A stretch of 64,000 bases of DNA from Burkholderiaceae bacterium (GTDB lineage Bacteria > Pseudomonadota > Gammaproteobacteria > Burkholderiales > Burkholderiaceae_C), in the NCBI GenBank assembly GCA_030123545.1, contig CP126124.1, positions 1,860,001-1,924,000 on the forward strand, given 5' to 3'. The notes below the pieces were generated by a model, which was not told where the DNA came from, did not search any database, and saw only the letters and a program-made list of their open reading frames with translations. Made by a program: the position numbers and the translations under genes. Below, piece after piece: positions 17,334-25,198 of this stretch; within the stretch, counting starts at the first letter, position 1, and each line of letters begins with the position of its first letter.

Positions 17334-18556
17334 TGAACGGCAGCGGCGAACCGCGCGGATCACGGCCTCGGCCGCTAGCCGGCATCACCGTCGTCGCGCT
17401 AGAGCACGCGATCGCCGCGCCGTTCTGCTCGCGCCAGCTCGCCGACCTCGGCGCGCGTGTCATCAAGATCGAACGTCCCGGCGTCGGCGACTTCGCGCGC
17501 GCGTACGACGATAGGGTGAACGGCCTGGCCTCGCATTTCGTCTGGACCAATCGCGGCAAGGAGAGCCTGACGCTGGACCTGAAGCAGCCGGACGCGCTCG
17601 CGCTGCTGATGCAACTGGTCTCGCGTGCCGACGTGCTGGTGCAAAACCTCGCGCCGGGCGCGGCGGCGCGCATGGGACTCGGCTTCGACGCGCTGCACGC
17701 GGCGCATCCGCTTCTCGTCGTCTGCGACATTTCCGGCTACGGCGACGACCCAGAGCGCCCCGGCCCGTACCGCGACAAGAAGGCGTACGACCTGCTGATC
17801 CAGAGCGAGGCGGGGTTCCTGTCGGTCACCGGCACGCAGGAGGCGCCGGCGAAGGCGGGTTGCTCGATCGCCGACATCGCGGCCGGCATGTACGCGTTCA
17901 GCGGCGTGCTGTCGGCATTGCTGCTGCGCGCGAAGACCGGCGAGGGCAGCCGGGTCGATGTCGCTATGCTGGAGGCGCTCGGCGAATGGATGGGCTTTCC
18001 GATGTACTACGCGTACCAGGGCGCCGAGCCACCGGCGCGCAGCGGCGCGAGCCACGCGAGCATCTATCCGTACGGGCCGTTTCCCGCCGGCGACGGCGGC
18101 ACCGTGATGCTGGGCCTGCAGAACGAGCGCGAATGGGGGGCATTCTGCGAACGGGTGCTGGGCGACGCCGCACTCGCGACCGATCCGCGCTTCGACAAGA
18201 ACACCGCACGCAGCGCGAACCGCGATGCGCTGCACCGCATCATCGTCGAGCGTTTTGCGACGCTTTCCACCAGCGAGGTGGAAGCGCGGCTCGATGCGGC
18301 GCAGATCGCCCATGCGCGGGTGAACGACATGGCCGGTCTCTGGGCGCATCCGCAGCTTGCCGCGCGCGAGCGCTGGCGTTTCGTCGACACCAGCGCGGGC
18401 GCGGTGCCGGCGCTGCTGCCGCCGGCGCAGAGCAGCGCGTTCGACTGCCGCATGGACGCGGTGCCGGCGCTGGGCGAGCACACCGACGCGATCCTGCGCG
18501 AACTCGGTTGCGACGATGCGCGCATCGCGGCGCTGCGCGCGGCCCGCGTGATCTGA
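17333..18556 (+). CDS. CaiB/BaiF family (class III) CoA-transferase
   Basis: 407 residues from the ATG at 17333 inside the previous stop codon. Family features: LADLGARVIKIERP near the N-terminus, the NRGKESLTLDLK segment, and KKAYDLLIQSEAG, whose Asp is the acyl-carrying catalytic residue in class III transferases (as Asp169 in formyl-CoA transferase). It moves CoA from a donor thioester onto a carboxylic acid. With the hydratase and dehydrogenase it forms a short pathway: activate, oxidise, hydrate an acid. Could also be succinyl-CoA dependent. Confidence 0.9.
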   Translation: MNGSGEPRGSRPRPLAGITVVALEHAIAAPFCSRQLADLGARVIKIERPGVGDFARAYDDRVNGLASHFVWTNRGKESLTLDLKQPDALALLMQLVSRADVLVQNLAPGAAARMGLGFDALHAAHPLLVVCDISGYGDDPERPGPYRDKKAYDLLIQSEAGFLSVTGTQEAPAKAGCSIADIAAGMYAFSGVLSALLLRAKTGEGSRVDVAMLEALGEWMGFPMYYAYQGAEPPARSGASHASIYPYGPFPAGDGGTVMLGLQNEREWGAFCERVLGDAALATDPRFDKNTARSANRDALHRIIVERFATLSTSEVEARLDAAQIAHARVNDMAGLWAHPQLAARERWRFVDTSAGAVPALLPPAQSSAFDCRMDAVPALGEHTDAILRELGCDDARIAALRAARVI

Positions 18557-18722
18557 GACCACCCCCAGGCTGCGCGCACTTCGTGTCGCTTCGCCTACCC
18601 CCTGCGAGGGGGCACCGCCAGCAGCCGGGCGAAGCCCGCTCCGCGGCGATCGCTGGCTTGGCCTGCTCCGCGGCCTTTGGTGCCGTGGCGCTTCATGTGT
18701 CGCGGGTGACGCGACGCACCAT
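18557..18722 (+). repeat. GC-rich intergenic repeat, Comamonadaceae-like
   Basis: The stretch begins CCACCCCCAGGCTGCGCGC and includes CCCCCTGCGAGGGGGC (a hairpin), then CGGGCGAAGCCCG and GCTCCGCGGC units. Segments of this form are, to my knowledge, widely dispersed between genes in Comamonadaceae. Here it separates the CoA-transferase gene from nth and could act as a transcription terminator through the CCCCCTGCGAGGGGG stem. No coding potential was seen. Confidence 0.55.
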
Positions 18723-18778
18723 GAAAAGCGGAACAGATCAGGCTGAAGCGTCCATAGAATATTCACACGTTGCTATCG

Positions 18779-19423
18779 TTACGATAGCGGCGTCGGCGTC
18801 TTGTCCGGGTAGTCGCACCAGCGCGCGACGCCGCATTGCCAGCACAGCGGCCGGCGCGCGAGGCACACATAGCGGCCGTGCAGGATCAGCCAGTGGTGCG
18901 CATCGGCCGCGTAGGCCGGCGGCACGCGTTCCAGCAACCGCAGTTCGACCGCGAGCGGCGTCTTGCCGGGCGCGAGGCCGGTGCGGTTCGCGACGCGGAA
19001 GATATGCGTGTCGACCGCCATCGTCGGCTCGCCGAACGCGACGTTCAGCACCACGTTCGCGGTCTTGCGGCCGACGCCGGGCAGCGCCTCCAGTTCTTCG
19101 CGCGTGCGCGGTACTTCGCCGCCGTGGCGCTCGATCAGGATGCGGCAGGTGTCGATCAGGTGCCGCGCTTTCGCGTGATACAGGCCGATGGTCCGGATGT
19201 AGCCTTCGAGCCCTTGCAGCCCCAGGTCGAGGATGGCCTGCGGCGTGTTCGCGGCCGGGAACAGGCGCCGCGTCGCCTTGTTCACGCCGACGTCGGTCGC
19301 CTGCGCCGACAGCAGCACCGCGCACAGCAGTTCGAACACGCTGGTGTATTCGAGTTCGCTCGCCGGCTGCGGGTTCGCGGCGCGCAGGGTGGCAAAGAAG
19401 GCTTCGACGGCGGCGGCATTCAT
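18779..19423 (-). CDS. nth: Endonuclease III, DNA glycosylase/AP lyase
   Basis: 214 residues, the normal size. The helix-hairpin-helix is LPGVGRKTANVVL with the catalytic Lys, followed by the catalytic Asp in MAVDTHIFRVANR. Four cysteines near the C-terminus in a C-x6-C-x2-C-x5-C pattern bind the 4Fe-4S cluster. It removes oxidised pyrimidines from DNA and cuts the backbone. It stands alone, with repeats downstream. Confidence 0.95.
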   Translation of the reverse strand: MNAAAVEAFFATLRAANPQPASELEYTSVFELLCAVLLSAQATDVGVNKATRRLFPAANTPQAILDLGLQGLEGYIRTIGLYHAKARHLIDTCRILIERHGGEVPRTREELEALPGVGRKTANVVLNVAFGEPTMAVDTHIFRVANRTGLAPGKTPLAVELRLLERVPPAYAADAHHWLILHGRYVCLARRPLCWQCGVARWCDYPDKTPTPLS

Positions 19424-19693
19424 GGCCGCCAGTGTAGGGGAGCGCGCGCCGCAGATCGACGCGCTGCGTCACGTCGCGCGGTTGCGCGCCGCTCGATCGT
19501 TCGTCACGCCGCGTCGCCGGCAATCACGCGGTCGCGTCTCGGGTTTCATCGTTGTGCGACATTTTCGGCTGCCTTGCCCGATTCGTACCAGCGGCGATAG
19601 GCGGGCTGCGTCGGTTGACTGTGCGGCGCTGCGCTGCGAGCACGAGCGGCAGGCCGCCGAACCGCGGCGGGGAATTCTCGCGGAGGAACAACG

Positions 19694-21124
19694 ATGGCAC
19701 AGAGCGCGCAGCAGCATCCAGCGGCACCGACCGGTGCGGGCAGCACGGCCGGGGACGAACGCGCGTTGTCCGCCGTCTTCACCGCTTACACGGTCTGCGC
19801 GACGCTGTGGCTGCTGTTCGCGACCGCGGTCGGCCTCCTTCTCGCGTTCAAGTTCGGTGCGCCGGATTTCTGGGCCGAGAAGTACCTGACCTTCGGCCGC
19901 CTGCGCCCGATCCACACCAACGACACCTTTTACGGCTGGGCCAGCATCGCGCTGGTCGGACTCGCGTACTACGTCGCCGCGCGCAGTTGCGGCACGAAGC
20001 TGTACAGCACCAAGCTCGCGTGGATCGGCCTGGCGCTGTTCAACCTCGCGGCGATCGCGGGGACGATCGCGCTCGACCTCGGCTACAACTGGGGCGACCT
20101 CGAATACCGCGAGTGGCCATGGCCGATCCGGCTGATCTTTCTCGCGGCGCTCTTAGTGACCGGCTGGAACCTGATCGCCACGGTGGCGCGGCGCACCGCC
20201 GACGACATCTACCTCTCGAACTGGTACACGATCGGCGCGGTGCTGTGGACCTGCATCATCGCGCTGGTCGCGGTGCTGCCGTGGTACCAGGTCGGGCTCG
20301 GACAGGTCGCGATCTCCGGCTACTACATGCACAACGCGGTCGGCATGTGGTTCACGCCGCTGGCGCTCGGCGTGTTCTATTACGCGATCCCGAAGCTGCT
20401 GAGCCGGCCGATCTATTCGTACGCTTTGGGCGTGTTCGCGTTCTGGACCAATCTGCTGTTCTACCCGCTGCTCGGCGCGCACCACTTCCTGTTCAGCCCG
20501 CTGCCCTGGTGGCTGCAGACCACCGCGATCGTGTGCAGCGTCGCGATGCTGGTGCCGGTCTGGGGCGGCAGCGCAAACTACCTGCTGACGATGCGCGGGC
20601 GCACCCGCGACATGATCCATTCGTATCCGCTGATGTTCATCTTCGTCGGCGTGATCGGCTATCTGGTCGGCTCGACGCAGGGCACGCTCGAGGCGTTCCG
20701 TTCGATGCAGGCAATCTGGCACCTGACCAACTTCACCGTCGGCCATTCGCACCTGACGATGTACGGCTTCATCAGCTTCGCGGCGTGGGGCGGGATCTAT
20801 GCGCTGCTGCCGCTGGCGACCGGCAAGAGTGCCAGCCGGTTGGGCCTGACGCTGCATTTCTGGATGGCAGTGGTCGGCAGCTTCATCTACGTGATTTCGC
20901 TGTCGATCGGCGGCACGATCCAGGGGCTGGACTGGGTGGACGGCAAGCCGTTCATCCAGTCGGTGGTCGACATGCAGCCGTACTACGTGTGGCGCGGCGT
21001 CGGCGGACTGCTGATGTTCCTCTCGCACCTCGTGTTCGCGTGGAACGTGTGGCGCATGACGGCGGGCCGGACCGGCGATGCGGCGTCGCCGATCCTCGCA
21101 CCCGCTGGGGAGGTCGCGGCATGA
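19694..21124 (+). CDS. ccoN: Cytochrome c oxidase, cbb3-type subunit I
   Basis: 476 residues with about 12 helices. Metal-site histidines are visible: RPIHTNDTFYG (low-spin haem), YMHNAVGMWFTP (CuB), LGAHHFLF (CuB pair) and NFTVGHSHLTMYG (haems). H-N-A-V-G after the first CuB His is diagnostic for C-type (cbb3) oxidases. It catalyses oxygen reduction with high affinity at the inner membrane. GAGGAAC lies just before the ATG. It starts a compact four-gene operon, and its stop overlaps the next start (ATGA). No FNR box was found in the 270 bases upstream. Confidence 0.92.
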   Translation: MAQSAQQHPAAPTGAGSTAGDERALSAVFTAYTVCATLWLLFATAVGLLLAFKFGAPDFWAEKYLTFGRLRPIHTNDTFYGWASIALVGLAYYVAARSCGTKLYSTKLAWIGLALFNLAAIAGTIALDLGYNWGDLEYREWPWPIRLIFLAALLVTGWNLIATVARRTADDIYLSNWYTIGAVLWTCIIALVAVLPWYQVGLGQVAISGYYMHNAVGMWFTPLALGVFYYAIPKLLSRPIYSYALGVFAFWTNLLFYPLLGAHHFLFSPLPWWLQTTAIVCSVAMLVPVWGGSANYLLTMRGRTRDMIHSYPLMFIFVGVIGYLVGSTQGTLEAFRSMQAIWHLTNFTVGHSHLTMYGFISFAAWGGIYALLPLATGKSASRLGLTLHFWMAVVGSFIYVISLSIGGTIQGLDWVDGKPFIQSVVDMQPYYVWRGVGGLLMFLSHLVFAWNVWRMTAGRTGDAASPILAPAGEVAA

Positions 21125-22119
21125 GGAAGCTGATCCTGATCGCCGGCGGCGCGCTCGCGATCTACATCGTCATCGTGCTGGCGATCGCGGTGATCCCGGC
21201 GATCGAGCTGTCGAAGACGCCGGCCGGGCCCGGCGTGCAGCCGCTCAGCCCGCTGCAACTGGAAGGCCGCAAGGTGTTCGCATCGAACGGCTGCGACTAC
21301 TGTCACACGCAGCAGGTGCGCCCGCTGGGCGAGGACAAGGAATTCGGGCGCCCGTCCGCGCCGGGCGACTTCGCGTACCAGACGCCGGAACTGCTGGGGT
21401 CCGAGCGCACCGGCCCGGACCTGACGAACGTCGGTGTCACGAAATCCAGCGACGTCTGGCAGTACATCCATCTGTACGACCCGCGCGCGGTGGTGCCCGA
21501 GTCGATCATGCCGAACTTCAAGTTCCTGTTCGAAGTGCTGCCGGCGCTGCCGCCGGGCGAGACCGCGGTGCCGGTGCCGGCCGCGTTCGCGCCGAAGCAG
21601 GGCGTGGTCGTGCCGACGCAGCAGGCGAAGGCGCTGGTCGCGTACCTGTTGTCGCTGAAGCAGCCGCCCATCCCCGGCTATCAGACGACGAGCGCCACGG
21701 GCGGCGCGCCGGCCGCTTCGCCGCCGGCGGCAATGACCGCGGCGGCGACGGCGCCAGGCGCAGCACCCGCGGCCGGCTTCGCCTACGACGCGGCAAGAGG
21801 CCAGGCGCTGTTCACCTCCAGTTGCGCCGCCTGCCATCAGGCGACCGGCGAAGGCATCCCCGGCGCGTTCCCGCCGCTGAAGGGCAATGGCGCGGTGAAC
21901 GACGCGGACGCTACGCTGCACATCCACACCGTGCTGTTCGGTGCGCATGGCGTGACCATCGGCGGCGTCGCCTACGGCGGCGCGATGCCGCCGTTCGGCG
22001 GGCAGCTCAGCGACGCCGACATCGCGACGATCATCGACTACGAACGCAGTTCGTGGGGCAACCATGCAAAGCAGGTCACGCCGGCCGAGGTGGCTGCGGT
22101 ACGTGCGAAAGGGCAGTGA
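21121..22119 (+). CDS. cbb3 oxidase CcoO-like subunit fused to a second cytochrome c domain
   Basis: 332 residues. One N-terminal membrane anchor, then a CcoO-type haem domain with CDYCH (Cys58, Cys61, His62) followed by T-Q-Q-V-R-P, and an axial Met candidate in ESIMPNFKF. After an Ala/Pro-rich linker (about residues 188-220) comes a second class I cytochrome c domain with CAACH (Cys235, Cys238, His239) and a Met in GGAMPPFGG. Normal systems have separate CcoO (one haem) and CcoP (two haems); here one polypeptide carries two haems in all. No ccoP follows. Confidence 0.88.
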   Translation: MRKLILIAGGALAIYIVIVLAIAVIPAIELSKTPAGPGVQPLSPLQLEGRKVFASNGCDYCHTQQVRPLGEDKEFGRPSAPGDFAYQTPELLGSERTGPDLTNVGVTKSSDVWQYIHLYDPRAVVPESIMPNFKFLFEVLPALPPGETAVPVPAAFAPKQGVVVPTQQAKALVAYLLSLKQPPIPGYQTTSATGGAPAASPPAAMTAAATAPGAAPAAGFAYDAARGQALFTSSCAACHQATGEGIPGAFPPLKGNGAVNDADATLHIHTVLFGAHGVTIGGVAYGGAMPPFGGQLSDADIATIIDYERSSWGNHAKQVTPAEVAAVRAKGQ

Positions 22120-22141
22120 GGCGCAGTGCGCGGAGGGTGCG

Positions 22142-22309
22142 ATGGGCGAACACATGATCATGGGGCCGTTCTGGGGCAATGTCGCGATCGTCGTGGTGAC
22201 CGGCGCGATAACGATAGCCTGCTTCGTCGCGATGTTCTGGATGCTGCTGCGCCCCGGCGAGCGGGATCCGCAGCACGTGAAGTACGACATCCTGCGTCCG
22301 GACCGCTGA
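22142..22309 (+). CDS. Small single-helix protein, CcoQ-like
   Basis: 55 residues with one membrane helix (about residues 9-33) and a charged C-terminal tail ending in DILRPDR. It sits directly after the fused cytochrome subunit, where ccoQ would normally lie. The sequence is not clearly similar to classical CcoQ, so the name rests on size, topology and position. It may stabilise the oxidase. Confidence 0.7.
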   Translation: MGEHMIMGPFWGNVAIVVVTGAITIACFVAMFWMLLRPGERDPQHVKYDILRPDR

Positions 22310-22323
22310 AGGAGTTGCCCGCC

Positions 22324-22788
22324 ATGTCCGCATCCAAACCGCATGTCCGCGTCTTTGTCGACGACGATCCCGAGCCGCTGATCGACCACGAGCTGCCGAC
22401 CGCGTTGACACTCGACACCCGCAAGCTGGCCGACGGCCCGCATCGACTGATCATCCGCGCCGAAGACCAGAGCGGCGCCGAAGGCGTCGAGGAGATTCCG
22501 TTCCACGTGCAGAACGGCCCCGGCATCCTGGTGTCGGGCCTGCGTCCGGGCGCGACGCGGCGCGGTACGCTGCACCTGAGCGTCGATGCGTTCAGCACCG
22601 ACGACCCGTTCGACCCGCGCCGCGCCGAGGCGCGCTCGTCGATCCCGGTCTGGGTCTGGGTGCTGTGCCTGTTCGTCGTCGCCTGGGCCGTCTGGTACGC
22701 CGCGCGCATGTGGGAAGTTCCCGCGCAGTACGCGCATACCCCGACCTACGGTGCGCCGCCGGCCGCGACGGCGCCGGCGACGAAGTAG
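22324..22788 (+). CDS. Oxidase-cluster protein: soluble beta domain plus C-terminal membrane helix
   Basis: 154 residues. The first 100 or so look like an immunoglobulin-like beta-sandwich (alternating strands, DGPHRLIIRAEDQSG, typical of chitobiase/FixH-type domains), followed by one membrane helix (IPVWVWVLCLFVVAWAVWY) and a Pro/Ala-rich tail. No haem or copper motif is present. GGAG lies 10 bases before the ATG. Its place at the end of the cbb3 operon suggests an accessory or assembly subunit; the family has no name I recognise. Confidence 0.65.
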   Translation: MSASKPHVRVFVDDDPEPLIDHELPTALTLDTRKLADGPHRLIIRAEDQSGAEGVEEIPFHVQNGPGILVSGLRPGATRRGTLHLSVDAFSTDDPFDPRRAEARSSIPVWVWVLCLFVVAWAVWYAARMWEVPAQYAHTPTYGAPPAATAPATK

Positions 22789-22862
22789 CGCGCGGCCCGC
22801 GCCGCGCAGGCAAGCTGCGCCGGAATTGACGACAATGCCGGGACATTTCCTGGATACGAACC

Positions 22863-24059
22863 ATGACCCTGCCCTTTGCCGACCGGCTGAACAACGTAGA
22901 AACCTCCGCGATCCGTGAACTGTTCAAGCTGCTCGGCAAGCCCGGCATCATCAGCTTTGCCGGGGGCTTCCCCGACAGCGCGATGTTCGACGTGGAAGGA
23001 ATCGGCGAGGCGGTGAACCAGGCGCTGGCCGATGATCCCGGCGCTGCATTGCAATACGGCGCGACCGAGGGCTTCGATCCGCTGCGCGAGCAGTTGGCCG
23101 CGTTCATGCAGGCGAAGGGCGTGGCGGGCGTCGCACCGGACGGCCTGATCGTCACCACCGGCAGCCAGCAGGCGCTGGACCTGATCGGCAAGACCATGAT
23201 CGGCCCCGGCGACAAGGCGATCGTCGAAGGGCCGACCTTTCTCGCGACGATCCAGTGCTTCCGGCTGTACGGCGCCGACCTGGTCAGCGCACCGATCGAC
23301 GGCGGCGGCGTGCAGGTCGACCGGCTCGAGCAGCTGATCACCGAGCACCGGCCGAAGCTGGTGTACCTGATCCCGACCTTCGGCAACCCGAGCGGCGCGA
23401 CACTGAGCCTTTCGCGCCGGAGGCAGGTGCTGGAACTCGCGGTGAAGCACCGCACGCTGATCGTCGAGGACGACCCGTACGGGGACCTCTACTTCGGCGC
23501 GCCGCCGCCGGCCAGCCTGCTCGCGCTCAGCTCCGAAGTGCCCGGCAGCCGCGACTGGCTGGTGCATTGCGGGTCGCTCTCGAAGGTGCTGAGTCCGGGG
23601 CTGCGCGTCGGTTGGCTGATCGCGCCGCGCGAACTGCTGGCCAAGGCGACGATGTGCAAGCAGTTCAGCGACGCCTGCACCAGCACCTTCGCGCAGGCGA
23701 CCGCCGCGCGCTACCTCGCGGCCGGGCGCATGCCGGGCACGCTCGCGCATGTGCGCGAGGTCTACGCCGGGCGCGCGCAGGCGATGGTCGGCGCGCTGCG
23801 GCGCGAGCTGGGCGACGCGATCACGTTCGTTCCGCCGCGGGGAGGCCTGTTCGTCTGGGCGCGGCTCACCGGCGCCGGGGGCCGGATCGCGGACGGCAAC
23901 GCATTCGCGAAGCGCGCGATCGAGCGGGGCGTGGCCTTCGTGCCGGGGGCGCCGTTTTATGCGCGCGAGCCCGACAATGCCACGCTGCGGCTCAGCTTTG
24001 CGACCGCGGACGTGGCGAAGATCGAGGAAGGCATCGCCCGGCTCGGCAAGGCGTTGTAG
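22863..24059 (+). CDS. PLP-dependent aminotransferase, class I/II (2-aminoadipate/MocR-like group)
   Basis: 398 residues. The PLP lysine is in HCGSLSKVLSPGLRVGW, the phosphate/pyridine-binding Asp in VEDDPYGDLY, and NPSGATLS gives the Asn of the N-P-x-G turn. The G-G-F-P-D segment near the N-terminus is typical of the LysN/ARO8-like subgroup. It moves an amino group between an amino acid and 2-oxoglutarate; substrates in the group include 2-aminoadipate, aromatic and branched amino acids. No helix-turn-helix domain is present, so it is an enzyme rather than a MocR regulator. Confidence 0.87.
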   Translation: MTLPFADRLNNVETSAIRELFKLLGKPGIISFAGGFPDSAMFDVEGIGEAVNQALADDPGAALQYGATEGFDPLREQLAAFMQAKGVAGVAPDGLIVTTGSQQALDLIGKTMIGPGDKAIVEGPTFLATIQCFRLYGADLVSAPIDGGGVQVDRLEQLITEHRPKLVYLIPTFGNPSGATLSLSRRRQVLELAVKHRTLIVEDDPYGDLYFGAPPPASLLALSSEVPGSRDWLVHCGSLSKVLSPGLRVGWLIAPRELLAKATMCKQFSDACTSTFAQATAARYLAAGRMPGTLAHVREVYAGRAQAMVGALRRELGDAITFVPPRGGLFVWARLTGAGGRIADGNAFAKRAIERGVAFVPGAPFYAREPDNATLRLSFATADVAKIEEGIARLGKAL

Positions 24060-24133
24060 CGCAGCGGCGTTGCAGGGCGAGGGCAGGGGCCGCGCATGAC
24101 GCTGCGGCTGCGCGCAATACCTGAGCGATCGGC

Positions 24134-25087
24134 CTACTGCGCGGCCTGGCGCAGGAACTCGGTCGGCGGCACGCCGAAATGGCTCTTGAACATCCGGCAG
24201 AAATGCGCGCTGCTGTTGAAGCCCCAGCCGTAGGCGACTTCGGCGATTGATTTGCCCCGGGCCGAGGGTGCGCGCAGCGCGGCCTCGCAGCGCTCGAGCC
24301 GGGTCTGCCAGATGTAGCGCTCCAGCGTGCAGTCTTCGTCCTCGAACACGCGATGCAGGTAGCGCTTCGAGCAGCGCAACTCTTCCGCGATGCGGTCGAT
24401 CGACAGGTCGGGTTCGCGCAGGTGCATCTGCACGTACTGCTTCACCCTTGCCTTCATCACCGCCGGCAGCGTGGTGTGATCGTTCGCGTCGTCCTGGTAT
24501 TGCGACAGCGTCGATGCCAGCAGCCCAAGCACGGTCTCGCTCAGCGGCTGGCCGACCGAATCGGGCAGCGTCGGCAACTGTTCCGACAGCGAGGTCAGGA
24601 ACGAACTCAGCACGGCATAGAGCCCGGTGAGTGCGCTCGAATGCGCCTCGCTGGTGTGCAGCCGCGGCACCTTGAACCCCTTGAGTTTCTCGCGCGGCAC
24701 CTGCACCGCCAGCAGTTCGGTGCGTTCGAAGTTCGTGATCGAATACGGCACGCGCGGGTCGTACAGGCTCCAGTCGCCGCTGCGCAGGTGGAAGGAGCGA
24801 TCGTGCTGGCGGATTTCCGCGTGGCCGTGCAGTTGCAGCACCAGCTTGTAGAAATCGTCGATCGGCAGGTCACCGCTCGCGCGGTCGCGGCTGACCTGGT
24901 GCGCCGGCGCGGCAATATGGAACATGCGCAGCGCACCGACCTGGTAGGCCGAGAGCTGGCCGTCGAGCGGGCCGTCGCTCAGGCAGGCGATACCGAGGCG
25001 GCCGAAGAAGTCTCGATTGATCTCGCTCCAGAAGTCGACGCGGCAGGAAGCGGGCTGGTCGAGCGTGTCGAAGTGGAGATGGTTCAT
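24134..25087 (-). CDS. AraC-family transcription regulator
   Basis: 317 residues from ATG 25087. The N-terminal two thirds are a sensor of the AraC_binding_2 type (ligand or partner binding, with LYDPRVPYSI). The C-terminal 100 residues hold two helix-turn-helix units: the first around SIDRIAEELRCSKRYLHRVF, the second around SIAEVAYGWGFNSSAHF. It is likely to control the GMC oxidoreductase gene next to it, which lies on the same strand upstream, or the aminotransferase gene that converges with it. Such regulators often control aromatic or alcohol catabolism. Confidence 0.87.
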   Translation of the reverse strand: MNHLHFDTLDQPASCRVDFWSEINRDFFGRLGIACLSDGPLDGQLSAYQVGALRMFHIAAPAHQVSRDRASGDLPIDDFYKLVLQLHGHAEIRQHDRSFHLRSGDWSLYDPRVPYSITNFERTELLAVQVPREKLKGFKVPRLHTSEAHSSALTGLYAVLSSFLTSLSEQLPTLPDSVGQPLSETVLGLLASTLSQYQDDANDHTTLPAVMKARVKQYVQMHLREPDLSIDRIAEELRCSKRYLHRVFEDEDCTLERYIWQTRLERCEAALRAPSARGKSIAEVAYGWGFNSSAHFCRMFKSHFGVPPTEFLRQAAQ

Positions 25088-25198
25088 TTGCAACCGGTTT
25101 GCGGCGAAATGGACCCAGCAGTGTCGATTTCGCCCCCGGATTCTTCAATTCGGGTTAACGATAGCCCCTGCCCACTGTAAGGGCAGGCGCGCCGCGTT

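Noticed and set aside
19424..19693. FNR/ANR box before the cbb3 operon
   Set aside because: No TTGAT-N4-ATCAA-like palindrome was seen in the 270 bases, though low-oxygen control would be expected; it may lie further upstream.
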